Source of the DNA: Tenacibaculum sp. 1_MG-2023
GTDB lineage: Bacteria; Bacteroidota; Bacteroidia; Flavobacteriales; Flavobacteriaceae
Assembly (NCBI RefSeq): GCF_030547425.1
Contig: NZ_JAUORH010000006.1
Coordinates: 62,001 to 126,000 of the forward strand
Direction: 5' to 3'
Length of the DNA stretch: 64,000 nt
This document shows positions 28,032 to 36,670 of the stretch, piece after piece. The notes beneath the pieces are model-generated. The model made no database searches. It was not told the origin of the DNA and was given only the letters and a program-made list of their open reading frames with translations. Numbering within the stretch: position 1 is the stretch's first letter; every line of letters starts with the position of its first letter. The translations under genes were made by a program, and so were the position numbers.

Positions 28032-28063
28032 AAAAAGACTACTCTACAATGAGTGGTCTTTTT
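28032..28063 (+). terminator. Rho-independent terminator
   Basis: AAAGACTACTC pairs with GAGTGGTCTTT (one G-U pair, 6-base loop), followed by a run of T. It closes the lipocalin/OmpA transcript. Confidence 0.8.
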
Positions 28064-28119
28064 TTTATCTTCAAACCATATCTTTTCCTAATTTTGCACA
28101 CCATAAATCATAGTATAGA

Positions 28120-29571
28120 ATGCCAAGAAGAGAACGAAATAAGTTTGTAAAAAGAGGACAAATCATTGAAATTTTAATTGAAGATTATGCCTTCGGCGGA
28201 AAAGGAATAGGAAGAATACGTTCAGAAGAAGGTGTTTTTGTAATTTTTGTTCCTAACACCTTACCAGGACAATTAGTAAAAGCACGTGTAGATAAATCTA
28301 AAAAGAAGTATGCAGAGTGTAAATTGATTGATGTTTTAAAACATTCTGATGATGAAGTAACTATTCCTTATCAAGATATTCCTGGAGCACCTTACATTCA
28401 ATTACCTATAGATTTACAACACAAATACAAACAAGAAAGCACGTTATCTTTATTTAAGCGTATTGGTAAAGTTGAAAACATTGAAGATTTATTTGATGAG
28501 TTTATCGCTTCTCCTAATGTATTTCACTATAGAAATAAAATGGAATATGGTTTTTCTGCCATTGGTTACGACCGTGAAAACAAAACCGATGTAGATGAAT
28601 TTACCTTAGGTTTTAAACGTCGCGGTGTTTGGTGGATGGGCGATAACCTTGAAAAAGATTCTGGTTTATTTGACAAACAAGTTGAAGACAACATCAAAAA
28701 CATTAGAGAGTATTGTAAAAAAACTGGTTTAGCACCTTGGCACGGACCTAAAAAAGAAGGTTTCTTTAGGTATTTTGTGGTAAGAAAATCATACAAAACC
28801 AACGAATTGTTATTCAACTTAGTAACCACTTCTCACGATTTACCTAAATTTGATTTAAAAGAGTTTGCTAACTATTTAGTAGGGTTATTTGGTGATAGAG
28901 TGGCTGGTTTATTACATACTATTAACGATGAAACTGGTGATAGAACCATAGCTACCTCAGGAAGCATTAAATTAGTATATGGAAAAGATAAAATTGTTGA
29001 AGAGTTATTAGGCTTAAATTTTGAAATTAGCATGAAAAGCTTTTTTCAAACCAATCCTAAATCTGCCGAAAAACTATATACCAAAGTAGTTGATTATGCG
29101 TTAGAAAACAAAGAAGCTATAGATAATACTGTGGTAATGGATTTATTCTGTGGAACGGGAACTATTGGTCAAATTATCGCTTCAAAATCGAATAACACTA
29201 AAATTGTTGGTGTAGATATTGTAGTTTCTGCTGTTGAAGATGCTAAGAAAAATGCAGAACGTAACAATATTGAAGGTTTACAATTTTATGCTGCTGATGT
29301 AGGAAAGTTCTTAAACGAACACCCGCAGTATAAAAATAAGATAAGAACCATTATTTTGGATCCAGCTCGTGCGGGTATTGCACCAAAAACGCTTAAGAAA
29401 ATCATAAACTTAAATGCAGATAGAATGGTTTATGTATCTTGTAACCCAGCTACACAAGCTCGTGACACTGAAGAGTTGATGAAAAACGGATATCAATTAA
29501 AAAAGATTAGTTTAGTTGATCAATTTCCACATACATCACATATAGAAACGGTGGTTTTGTTTGAGAAGTAA
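28120..29571 (+). CDS. rlmD: TrmA/RlmD family 23S rRNA (uracil-C5) methyltransferase
   Basis: A 483-residue RNA methyltransferase: TRAM domain (about residues 9-70), central domain, then a SAM domain with VMDLFCGTGTIGQII, the ILDPARAGIAPKTLKK motif and the catalytic Cys in VYVSCNPATQARD. The target, U1939 of 23S rRNA, is assigned by family, but RlmC/RumB-type or tRNA targets are not excluded. The four Fe-S cysteines of E. coli RlmD are absent: the stretch around residues 75-105 reads IPGAPYIQLPIDLQH where the CGGC motif is expected. It heads a rightward group with DUF6452 and DUF6048, which usually follow it in this family of bacteria. Confidence 0.85.
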   Translation: MPRRERNKFVKRGQIIEILIEDYAFGGKGIGRIRSEEGVFVIFVPNTLPGQLVKARVDKSKKKYAECKLIDVLKHSDDEVTIPYQDIPGAPYIQLPIDLQHKYKQESTLSLFKRIGKVENIEDLFDEFIASPNVFHYRNKMEYGFSAIGYDRENKTDVDEFTLGFKRRGVWWMGDNLEKDSGLFDKQVEDNIKNIREYCKKTGLAPWHGPKKEGFFRYFVVRKSYKTNELLFNLVTTSHDLPKFDLKEFANYLVGLFGDRVAGLLHTINDETGDRTIATSGSIKLVYGKDKIVEELLGLNFEISMKSFFQTNPKSAEKLYTKVVDYALENKEAIDNTVVMDLFCGTGTIGQIIASKSNNTKIVGVDIVVSAVEDAKKNAERNNIEGLQFYAADVGKFLNEHPQYKNKIRTIILDPARAGIAPKTLKKIINLNADRMVYVSCNPATQARDTEELMKNGYQLKKISLVDQFPHTSHIETVVLFEK

Positions 29572-29591
29572 TATGATTGAGTTGATTCGTT

Positions 29592-30001
29592 TAATTGTTT
29601 AAAGGTTTATTTACTATGAAAATTTATTCTTTTGAAAAATTAGAAGTTTGGAGAGAAAGTGTTTCTTTAACCAAAGATATTTATAATTTAACTAATGACT
29701 TTCCTTCGAATGAACAATTTGGATTAATTTCTCAACTAAGAAGAGCTACAGTTTCTATTGCTTCCAATTTAGCAGAAGGAACATCAAGAATAAGTAATAA
29801 AGATAAAGCACGTTTTATTACTATTTCTTATAGTTCAGCAATGGAAGTGTTAAATCAACTCATAATCTCAAGAGAACTAAACTATATTTCTGAAAAAGAT
29901 TATATTTTAGTCAGAAAAAAGCTAGAAAAGATAACCAATATGTTAAACGCATTAAAAAAATCTCAACTTAACGCATAAACAACTAAACAGATAAACAATT
30001 A
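29592..30001. repeat. Inverted flanks of the four-helix-bundle gene
   Basis: TAATTGTTTA at 29592-29601 and its exact complement TAAACAATTA at 29992-30001 frame the gene at 29616. Each flank also contains looser GTTTA or TAAAC copies, so the transcript could close on itself. The AT-rich composition makes a chance match possible. Confidence 0.45.
29616..29978 (+). CDS. Four helix bundle protein (S23/IVP family)
   Basis: A 120-residue helical protein with the family's EKLEVWRES opening, FGLISQLRRATVSIASNLAEG centre (the RRA and N-AEG positions are diagnostic) and a C-terminal helix pair. Homologues are encoded in intervening sequences of 23S rRNA genes and as free genes, and form pentamers; the function is not settled. 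I start at the ATG at 29616, as a TTG at 29595 adds residues foreign to the family. It interrupts the usual rlmD-DUF6452 neighbourhood and is flanked by short inverted repeats, which suggests an inserted cassette. Confidence 0.9.
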   Translation: MKIYSFEKLEVWRESVSLTKDIYNLTNDFPSNEQFGLISQLRRATVSIASNLAEGTSRISNKDKARFITISYSSAMEVLNQLIISRELNYISEKDYILVRKKLEKITNMLNALKKSQLNA

Positions 30002-30002
30002 T

Positions 30003-30479
30003 ATGAAAAAATACATTGCTCTATTCATATTCCTAGCAGGTTTAACTGCCTGTGAAAAAGATGATTTCTGTACACAAAACCCTGTAACACCTAACTTAGT
30101 ACTCCGTTTTTATAACAAAGATGAAAACAACGAATTAAAAAAAGTTGAACGTTTATCTGTCATTGCTGAAGGAAAAACCGATAGTCTTTTTACAAATATG
30201 ACTAATGATAGTATTGCTATTCCTTTAAACAGCCTATCTCAAAAAACAGTCTATACACTAAAAATGAATGATGTAGATGGCAATGTAACTAATAACCAAA
30301 CGGCTACACTTACTATTGAGTACAATCCTAAGGAAGACTTTGTGTCTCGCTCATGTGGTTTCAGAATTATTTATGAAAATGTAACTTTAAGTAATACAGG
30401 TTGGATAAACAGTTTATCAACTACAGAAATTCCATTAATCGATAATCAAGCTAGCGCTCATGTACAAGTATTTCATTAG
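30003..30479 (+). CDS. DUF6452 family lipoprotein
   Basis: A 158-residue lipoprotein with lipobox LTACEKDDFC (Cys at about residue 17). The CEKDDxC opening and the sequence end near SAHVQVFH fit DUF6452, which typically follows rlmD-type genes in Flavobacteriaceae. It is probably located in the outer membrane facing the periplasm. Its last 20 bases overlap the start of the DUF6048 gene, so the two are likely coupled. Function unknown. Confidence 0.8.
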   Translation: MKKYIALFIFLAGLTACEKDDFCTQNPVTPNLVLRFYNKDENNELKKVERLSVIAEGKTDSLFTNMTNDSIAIPLNSLSQKTVYTLKMNDVDGNVTNNQTATLTIEYNPKEDFVSRSCGFRIIYENVTLSNTGWINSLSTTEIPLIDNQASAHVQVFH

Positions 30480-31185
30480 TTTATGTTTCGTTTTTGTATT
30501 TGTGAACGGATACTCACAAATAAATACATCTAAAGAAGAAACCAAAGAAAAAAAAGATACCGTTACATATAAAACAGGATATGGCTTACGTATTGGATTA
30601 GACATTAGTAAACCTGGTCTTGCTATTATTGACAAAAGTTATAGCGGACTTGAATTAGTAGGTGATTATAGAGTATCAAAAAAATGGTACATCGCCACTG
30701 AATTAGGTTTTGAAGATGAAACCACTTATGAAGACTTTTCTTCTTCTAGTTCAAAAGGAAGTTATATTAGACTTGGAGCAAATTACAACGCTTACGAGAA
30801 TTGGTTAGACATGAATAACGAAATTTATGTTGGTATGCGTTACGGTTTTGCCATCTTTGACCACACGTTAAACAGCTATCAACCTAATGTATCTTCAGGT
30901 ACTGAAAACATTCCTCCTTACTTTCCTTCAACCCCTGTAACAACACCTATATCTGATAGTGGACTTACCGCTCATTGGACTGAATTTCAACTAGGTATAA
31001 AAGCCGAAACTTTTAAAAACTTGTTTATAGGTTTTAGTTTTTCGTATAAAATCATGCTAAGTGTTGACGACCAAGAAGGCTTTAAAACTCTTTATACACC
31101 CGGTTTTAATCGTGTTTTTGAAAGTAGTACAGGATTCGGATTTAATTATACAATATCGTACTTAATCCCTTTTGTTAATAAATAA
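30460..31185 (+). CDS. DUF6048 family outer-membrane beta-barrel protein
   Basis: A 241-residue protein with a signal peptide (ending VNGYSQ at about residue 20) and then alternating amphipathic strands (YGLRIGLDISKP, SYIRLGANYNAY, YVGMRYGFAIFDH) with a C-terminal strand ending YLIPFVNK. This indicates a small outer-membrane barrel. It is recognised as DUF6048 by its fixed place after DUF6452, with which it overlaps by 20 bases. Function unknown; perhaps envelope maintenance. Confidence 0.8.
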   Translation: MYKYFISLCFVFVFVNGYSQINTSKEETKEKKDTVTYKTGYGLRIGLDISKPGLAIIDKSYSGLELVGDYRVSKKWYIATELGFEDETTYEDFSSSSSKGSYIRLGANYNAYENWLDMNNEIYVGMRYGFAIFDHTLNSYQPNVSSGTENIPPYFPSTPVTTPISDSGLTAHWTEFQLGIKAETFKNLFIGFSFSYKIMLSVDDQEGFKTLYTPGFNRVFESSTGFGFNYTISYLIPFVNK

Positions 31186-31245
31186 ATTATCAGCATACGC
31201 TTGATTTCACTAACTTTACTGCCTGAATAATAAAACTTATTAACA

Positions 31246-32193
31246 ATGAATAAAATTCCAAGCGTAAACTTAGCAGATTTTTTATCGGACGATGCTGAAA
31301 GAAAACAAAAATTCATCAATGAAATTGGTGACGCTTACGAGAATATAGGATTTGTAGCATTAAAAGGGCACTTTTTAGACGATGAACTAGTAGGCAACTT
31401 ATATGCTGAAATCAAAAAGTTTTTTGATTTACCTACAGATGTAAAAGAGAAGTATGAAATTCCAGGTATTGGTGGTCAAAGAGGATATGTTTCATTTGGT
31501 AAAGAAAGTGCAAAAGGAAAAAAAGAAGGAGACTTAAAAGAGTTTTGGCATTTTGGTCAGTATGTTGATGCTGACTCAAAATACGCAAAAGAATATCCTG
31601 AAAATGTAGAAGTTGAAGAACTTCCTAGCTTTAACAAAGTTGGTAAAGAAGCTTACCAAATGTTAGAAAAAACTGCAAAATACGTTTTACGCTCGTTAGC
31701 ATTACACTTAGGGTTAGAAGAAACTTATTTTGATAATTACATTAAAAAAGGAAATAGTATTTTACGTCCAATTCACTACCCTCCTATCACTACCGAACCT
31801 AAAGGAGCCGTAAGAGCTGCCGCACATGGTGACATTAATTTAATTACTTTGTTAATGGGAGCTCAAGGAAAAGGGCTACAAGTTCAAAACCATAAAGGTG
31901 AATGGATTGATGCTATAGCTGAAGATGATGAATTAATGATTAATGTAGGTGATATGCTATCGCGTCATAGTAACAACAAGTTGAAATCAACAATTCACCG
32001 TGTAACCAACCCTCCTAAAGAATTATGGGGAACATCTCGTTATTCAATTCCATTTTTCATGCATCCTGTTTCTGATATGAAATTAGATGTTTTAGAAAAC
32101 TGTATTGATGAAAACAACCCAAAACAGTTTGAAGATATTACTGCTGGTGAGTTTTTAGATGAGCGTTTACGCGAATTAGGATTGAAAAAATAA
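31246..32193 (+). CDS. Isopenicillin N synthase family 2-oxoglutarate/Fe(II) dioxygenase
   Basis: A 315-residue oxygenase. The N-terminal DIOX_N-like part has ENIGFVALKGH and the C-terminal jelly roll has the HxD pair in AAAHGDINLITLL, the distal His in STIHRVTNP, and the co-substrate Arg/Ser in SRYSIPFF. All iron and 2-oxoglutarate ligands are present, so the enzyme should be active. The family covers many oxidations and the substrate is unknown. Its stop is 5 bases before the SUI1 gene. Confidence 0.9.
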   Translation: MNKIPSVNLADFLSDDAERKQKFINEIGDAYENIGFVALKGHFLDDELVGNLYAEIKKFFDLPTDVKEKYEIPGIGGQRGYVSFGKESAKGKKEGDLKEFWHFGQYVDADSKYAKEYPENVEVEELPSFNKVGKEAYQMLEKTAKYVLRSLALHLGLEETYFDNYIKKGNSILRPIHYPPITTEPKGAVRAAAHGDINLITLLMGAQGKGLQVQNHKGEWIDAIAEDDELMINVGDMLSRHSNNKLKSTIHRVTNPPKELWGTSRYSIPFFMHPVSDMKLDVLENCIDENNPKQFEDITAGEFLDERLRELGLKK

Positions 32194-32198
32194 ATCTA

Positions 32199-32522
32199 AT
32201 GGATTTACAAGATCAATTAAAAAACCTATTCCCAGAGCATCAGTTTGAAGAAAAACCTGAAGAGAAAAAACCTGATGTCTGGCTACAAGAAGAACCAATT
32301 CTTTGTAAGTATGAAAAACGAAAAGGGAAGCCAGTTACCATTATAGATGGGTATAATGGAGCTACTCAAGATTTTAAAAAGCTTGCTAAAGAAATTAAAA
32401 CTAAACTGAGTGTTGGCGGTAGTTTTAAAGACGATAAAATCATAATTCAAGGGGATTATAGAGATACTATAATGCAACTTTTAAAAGATAAAGGATTCAA
32501 CGTAAAACGCGTTGGTGGATAA
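32199..32522 (+). CDS. SUI1/YciH family translation initiation factor
   Basis: A 107-residue protein. The C-terminal ~75 residues form a SUI1 fold: RKGKPVTIIDGYNGATQDFKK, LKTKLSVGGSFKDDKIIIQGDYRD and LLKDKGFNVKRVGG. The bacterial members are YciH-like and may influence start-site fidelity. It is likely cotranscribed with the dioxygenase and is closed by a terminator. Confidence 0.92.
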   Translation: MDLQDQLKNLFPEHQFEEKPEEKKPDVWLQEEPILCKYEKRKGKPVTIIDGYNGATQDFKKLAKEIKTKLSVGGSFKDDKIIIQGDYRDTIMQLLKDKGFNVKRVGG

Positions 32523-32525
32523 GTA

Positions 32526-32561
32526 AAAATGTCGAGAATTTTATTCTTCGACATTTTTTTT
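32526..32561 (+). terminator. Rho-independent terminator after SUI1 gene
   Basis: AAAATGTCGA pairs with TCGACATTTT around a 12-base loop, followed by more T, starting 4 bases after the stop. Confidence 0.85.
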
Positions 32562-32668
32562 ATATTTACATCTTTTGTAAAGCATTAAATATCAACCAAT
32601 AAATAATAACGTATAAAATAAACCGTTTATTTTATATAAATAAAGAAATCAACCAATTCCCTAAAACC

Positions 32669-33613
32669 ATGAAACATTCTTTATTACACATAACTAATGG
32701 AGACGTCACAACTCAAAGACTTCAAAAATTAAACATTGAAGGTGATATTATTACGTGGCGCGAAATGTTATGTGAAGGAAAAACATCAGTAGACGTAGGT
32801 AGTGAAGACTTTTGGAAAACCCGCTTTGACTTTTTAAAAACTACCTATAAAGTTACCAAAAAGAAGTTTATAGATTATACCCTTAAAGAATACCGCAACC
32901 TTTGTAACCAAAAACAACAAGACGAAATTGTTTTATGGTTTGAATACGATTTATTTTGTCAAGTAAATATGTTAGCAGTAATAAGCTGGCTAAAAAGATA
33001 CCGTAAAAACCACAAAATATCTTTAATTACAAGTGGTAAAATAGATAACCCTAAAAAACTATATGGTTTAGGTGAATTATCTGACACCCAATTAATAGAG
33101 CATTTTAATAAAAAAATAGAGCTTTCTCAAGATGACATAGAGTATGCTGACTATATATGGCAACTATATTGCTCAGACAGCCCGTTACCTCTTGAAAATG
33201 CACATAAATTTAATCCAGAATCACCATTTGTATATCTCGAAAACGCTATAAAAGCACATTTACTTCGTTTTCCTTCTATTGAAAATGGATTAAATCATAT
33301 TGAAAATAATATTTTAAAAGTAGCTAACGAACATACATTTGCTAACCAAGATGAACTTTTAACTAACCTTTTAACTTATCAAGAAAACTACGGATTTGGT
33401 GATATTCAATACATTAACAAACTTGAAAGTCTTAAAAAGTTATTTACCTCATTTGATCCTGTAAAACTTAGTAAAACAGGTAAAAAAGTGTTGCAAAACC
33501 AAACTAACTATTATGCAAAAATTCGTTCTGATTTTTCGTATCTTGGTGGCGCAAAAAAATACAGCTATCTCTATGTAAACTCTACTGATAAGCTGTTAAA
33601 AATTACATCGTAA
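32669..33613 (+). CDS. DUF1835 domain protein
   Basis: A 314-residue protein whose N-terminal ~115 residues match DUF1835 (LLHITNGDVTTQRLQKLNIEGDIITWREMLCEG, of which the key parts are HITNGD and WREMLCEG, then LWFEYDLFCQVNMLA). The rest is helical and unassigned. DUF1835 has no established activity. Its TAA is followed immediately by the ATG of the phosphorylase gene (TAAATG), and that gene abuts the next in the same way, so the three form one unit. Confidence 0.85.
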   Translation: MKHSLLHITNGDVTTQRLQKLNIEGDIITWREMLCEGKTSVDVGSEDFWKTRFDFLKTTYKVTKKKFIDYTLKEYRNLCNQKQQDEIVLWFEYDLFCQVNMLAVISWLKRYRKNHKISLITSGKIDNPKKLYGLGELSDTQLIEHFNKKIELSQDDIEYADYIWQLYCSDSPLPLENAHKFNPESPFVYLENAIKAHLLRFPSIENGLNHIENNILKVANEHTFANQDELLTNLLTYQENYGFGDIQYINKLESLKKLFTSFDPVKLSKTGKKVLQNQTNYYAKIRSDFSYLGGAKKYSYLYVNSTDKLLKITS

Positions 33614-34483
33614 ATGAGTATACAACATTCTGAACTCATCTTAAATCCAGATGGTAGTATTTACCACTTGAACTTAAGACCTGAACACATTGCTACAAAT
33701 ATCATTTTTGTTGGAGACCAATATCGTGTCGACAAAGTCACCAAACACTTTGATACTATAGAGTTTAGCACCCAAAAAAGAGAGTTTAAAACCACTACTG
33801 GTACCTATAAAGGAAAAAGGATTTCTGTAATTTCTACGGGAATAGGTCCTGATAATATTGATATTGTTTTAAACGAGTTAGACGCATTAGTTAATATCGA
33901 CTTAAACACACGTCAAGCTAAAGAAAAACATACATCGTTAAATATTACCAGAATTGGAACTTCAGGTTCTTTGCATGCAGACATTCCTGTTGATAGCTTT
34001 TTATTAAGTTCTCACGCATTGGATTTAAATGGTATGTTACAATCTTATCAAGTAGATGAAATTTCACATCCTGATATTGAAGAAGCTTTTATAAAACACA
34101 CTAATTGGAGTACAAAAAAATCATATCCATTAATTATAGCTAACGGAAAATATTTAGAAGACAAATTATTATCTGATAAGTTATACAAAGGAATTACTGC
34201 TACTGCTGGTGGATTTTACGGACCTCAAGGACGTGTTTTGCGCTTGCCTTTACAAGACCCCGATTTAAATAAAAAAATAGATAGTTTTAACTATAACAAC
34301 AATCGAATTACCAACCTAGAAATGGAAACATCTGCCATTTATGGGTTAGCTAAACTACTAGGTCACAATGCTGCTTCAATGAATGCTATTATTGCTAATA
34401 GAGCCAACGGAACATTTAGTGAAGATCCATACAAAGTAGTAAATGATTTGATTGAATATACTCTTGACAAATTAGTTGAATAA
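33614..34483 (+). CDS. Nucleoside phosphorylase (PNP/UDP family)
   Basis: A 289-residue phosphorylase of the PNP/UDP superfamily. FVGDQYRVDKVTKHF holds the phosphate-binding Arg region, VISTGIGPDNIDIVLNEL the second phosphate loop, RIGTSGSLHADIPV the conserved GTSG, and NLEMETSAIYGLAKLLGHNA the ribose-binding Glu-Met-Glu. It most resembles uridine phosphorylase-like enzymes in layout, but the base it cleaves is not clear. It sits between DUF1835 and a cytoplasmic binding protein with no spacing at either end. Confidence 0.88.
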   Translation: MSIQHSELILNPDGSIYHLNLRPEHIATNIIFVGDQYRVDKVTKHFDTIEFSTQKREFKTTTGTYKGKRISVISTGIGPDNIDIVLNELDALVNIDLNTRQAKEKHTSLNITRIGTSGSLHADIPVDSFLLSSHALDLNGMLQSYQVDEISHPDIEEAFIKHTNWSTKKSYPLIIANGKYLEDKLLSDKLYKGITATAGGFYGPQGRVLRLPLQDPDLNKKIDSFNYNNNRITNLEMETSAIYGLAKLLGHNAASMNAIIANRANGTFSEDPYKVVNDLIEYTLDKLVE

Positions 34484-35344
34484 ATGCTGAAATTAAAAAT
34501 AGGTGGTGTTCCAGAACACTTTAATTATCCATGGTATATCACTTTAAAAAATAAAGAATATACCAAAGAAGGAATCAACTTACGCTGGAAAGATTATCCT
34601 GGAGGTACTGGAGCTATGACAAAAGCTTTACGCTCTGGTGAAGTTGATATTGCCTTAGTACTTACTGAAGGAATTATAAAGGATATTATTAACGGAAATC
34701 CGTCAAAAATTACACAAACCTTTGTAAAAAGCCCTCTTGTTTGGGGAATCCATGTAGCTGCCAATTCTAAATTTAAAACAATTGATGATTTAGAGAACGC
34801 TACAGTAGCCATTAGTCGTTTTGGTTCTGGCTCTCAACTTATGGCAATTGTAAATGCTCATAACAATGGTTGGGACATTAACAAATTACAGTTTAAAGTG
34901 GTTGACGACTTACAAGGAGGAATTGATGCTTTAACTAACGGAGAAGCTGATTATTTTATGTGGGAACACTTTACCACTAAACCATTGGTTGATAACGGTA
35001 CTTTTAGAAGAGTTGGTAACTGTCCTACTCCATGGCCTTGTTTTGTTATTGCTGTTCGTGATGAAATATTAGAAAATCATTTTGAAGAAGTAAAAAAAGT
35101 GCACAACATTATTAATAATTGTACACAAGATTTTAAAGACTTTGATAATATTGATGAAATTCTTGCCAACAGATATGAACAACAAATAGAAGATATTCAA
35201 GAATGGTTATCTATTACTGAATGGAACGACGGCGAAGCTATTTCTGAAAATTTAATTACGGACATACAAAATAAAATGGTAGAGTTCAACGTTATTGAAA
35301 AGAAGGAAAATTCTGGTGACTTAATCAGAAATATGTATATTTGA
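34484..35344 (+). CDS. Periplasmic-binding-protein-like fold, no signal peptide
   Basis: A 286-residue type II binding-protein fold like NMT1/THI5 or MqnA/MqnD. The visible parts are an opening LKIGGVPEHFNYPWYI, LRSGEVDIALVLTEGII, the hinge segment ATVAISRFGSGSQLMAIV, and NGEADYFMWEHFTTKP. It has no signal peptide and no lipobox, so it should act in the cytoplasm. In MqnA-like enzymes this fold is catalytic, so an enzymatic role with the adjoining phosphorylase is possible. The annotation as an ABC substrate-binding protein should be treated with care. Confidence 0.8.
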   Translation: MLKLKIGGVPEHFNYPWYITLKNKEYTKEGINLRWKDYPGGTGAMTKALRSGEVDIALVLTEGIIKDIINGNPSKITQTFVKSPLVWGIHVAANSKFKTIDDLENATVAISRFGSGSQLMAIVNAHNNGWDINKLQFKVVDDLQGGIDALTNGEADYFMWEHFTTKPLVDNGTFRRVGNCPTPWPCFVIAVRDEILENHFEEVKKVHNIINNCTQDFKDFDNIDEILANRYEQQIEDIQEWLSITEWNDGEAISENLITDIQNKMVEFNVIEKKENSGDLIRNMYI

Positions 35345-35364
35345 TTTTTATAAAACTAAAAATA

Positions 35365-35535
35365 ATGAAAAAAGTAGTATTTATTGCAATTTGTACTGTT
35401 AGTTTATTAGGTTTTTCTTCTTGCGGAAGTACTAGTCCTTGTGGATTAGCAAAAACTAATAAAAACAAACAAAAACAACATCAACAACAAGAGGTAGTAG
35501 TTGCAGATGCGACTGAAATAGCAATCGCTGAATAA
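35365..35535 (+). CDS. Small lipoprotein, Gln/Lys-rich tail
   Basis: A 56-residue lipoprotein with signal peptide and lipobox FSSCGS (Cys at about residue 20), then SPCGLAK and a Lys/Gln/Asn-rich tail. I start at the ATG at 35365. Nothing indicates a function; such small lipoproteins are common in Flavobacteriaceae. A terminator follows. Confidence 0.7.
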   Translation: MKKVVFIAICTVSLLGFSSCGSTSPCGLAKTNKNKQKQHQQQEVVVADATEIAIAE

Positions 35536-35562
35536 GTTGATGTTTCTTTATTCAAATTCAAT

Positions 35563-35590
35563 AAATCCGCTTTTTTAGGCGGATTTTTTT
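35563..35590 (+). terminator. Terminator after the small lipoprotein gene
   Basis: AAATCCGC pairs with GCGGATTT around an 8-base loop and runs into seven or more T. Confidence 0.85.
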
Positions 35591-35612
35591 ATTTTGACTT
35601 TTCTTATAACAA

Positions 35613-35643
35613 AAAATCCTTTTCTAAAATAGAAAAGGATTTG
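35613..35643 (-). terminator. Terminator of the pcm transcript
   Basis: A perfect 13-base stem (AAATCCTTTTCTA / TAGAAAAGGATTT, AAA loop) with an A run on its left, so a T run when read leftward. It lies 26 bases after the small membrane protein gene. Confidence 0.85.
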
Positions 35644-35668
35644 AGCTTATCTTATACGTGTTAATTCT

Positions 35669-35788
35669 TTACTTTGCTATAATTTCTCCTAACAGAGCAC
35701 CTTTTTCAAAGGCAAACACCATTACTAATAATAACATGATTCCTACACATGTAATAACGTAATATTTTGTTTTATTCTCTTTTTTCAT
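35669..35788 (-). CDS. 39-residue single-pass membrane protein
   Basis: Small ORF from an ATG at 35788 to a TAA at 35669. A basic N-terminus (MKKENKTKYY) is followed by one membrane helix (VITCVGIMLLLVMVFAF) and a short tail (EKGALLGEIIAK). It starts 21 bases after the pcm stop and is followed by a perfect terminator, so it is the last gene of the pcm transcript. No known family comes to mind. Confidence 0.6.
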   Translation of the reverse strand: MKKENKTKYYVITCVGIMLLLVMVFAFEKGALLGEIIAK

Positions 35789-35809
35789 AATATAATTTAG
35801 TTTTAATGA

Positions 35810-36451
35810 TTAATTTTTCTTTTTTAACATTGGCACAAACCTAAAATCTCCCAATTCGTGTTTTTCAAATTCTTTTGGTGATTTCCTTATAAAAAGTGTC
35901 ATTACTTGCTCTTGATCCCCCACAGGAATCAACAACCTACCTCCTACTTTAATTTGTGCTAACAATGCTTTAGGTACATACGGTGCTCCCGCTGTAACAA
36001 TAATTTTGTCAAAAGGAGCTTCTTCTAGTAATCCTTTGTAACCATCACCAAAAATAAACCTTTTTGGCTTATATCCAAGTCTTGGCAAAAACATTGAAGT
36101 TTTTTTAAATAACTCATGTTGTCTTTCTATTGAATACACCTCTGCATTCAATTCTAATAATACTGCCGTTTGGTATCCAGAACCAGTTCCTATTTCTAAT
36201 ACTTTTTCTTCTGGCTTTACTTCTAATACTTGTGATTGAAAAGCCACTGTATATGGCTGAGAAATTGTTTGTTCAGCAGCAATAGGAAATGCTTTGTCTT
36301 GATACGCATGCGCTTCAAAACTACTATCCATAAACAAATGTCTTGGAATTTTTCTGATAGCTTTTAATACTTTTTCGTCATTAATTCCTTTTGCTTCTAA
36401 AACGTTTGCTAATTGATTTCTAAGTCCTTGATGTTTGGTTGTGTCCTTCAT
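35810..36451 (-). CDS. pcm: Protein-L-isoaspartate O-methyltransferase
   Basis: A 213-residue enzyme that methylates isoaspartyl residues so that damaged proteins can be repaired, using SAM. Visible parts are the family opening VLKAIRKIPRHLFM, the QTISQPYTVAFQSQ loop, the SAM motif VLEIGTGSGYQTAVL and the post-motif II GDGYKGLLEEAPFDKIIVTAGAPYVP (key parts GDG and DKIIVTAG). Length is as expected. Transcribed leftward with a small membrane protein after it. Confidence 0.95.
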   Translation of the reverse strand: MKDTTKHQGLRNQLANVLEAKGINDEKVLKAIRKIPRHLFMDSSFEAHAYQDKAFPIAAEQTISQPYTVAFQSQVLEVKPEEKVLEIGTGSGYQTAVLLELNAEVYSIERQHELFKKTSMFLPRLGYKPKRFIFGDGYKGLLEEAPFDKIIVTAGAPYVPKALLAQIKVGGRLLIPVGDQEQVMTLFIRKSPKEFEKHELGDFRFVPMLKKKN

Positions 36452-36591
36452 TCTTACATTACTCTACCAATAGGTATTACTAGCTAAATTACTATAAAAC
36501 CTATAATTTCTTATTTAAAATACCCATTATGGGGCTCACTAATTATAAAATTTCGGCAGGATAAAAGTAGTAATAAATCTGTATAAAAGTG

Positions 36592-36599
36592 TATCTTTG
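36592..36599 (+). promoter_or_regulatory. Candidate -7 box TATCTTTG
   Basis: Exact match to the Bacteroidota -7 consensus TAnnTTTG, 72 bases before the Gfo/Idh gene. No clear TTG is seen at the -33 position. Confidence 0.35.
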
Positions 36600-36670
36600 T
36601 TTGCGTTGATTTTTTGTAGAAATGAATTCTTTTTCAACAAACCAATCAAATAACTAATAATCTTTCACTT

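Noticed and set aside
34484..35344. Periplasmic binding protein of an ABC importer
   Set aside because: No signal peptide or lipobox and no permease or ATPase gene nearby.
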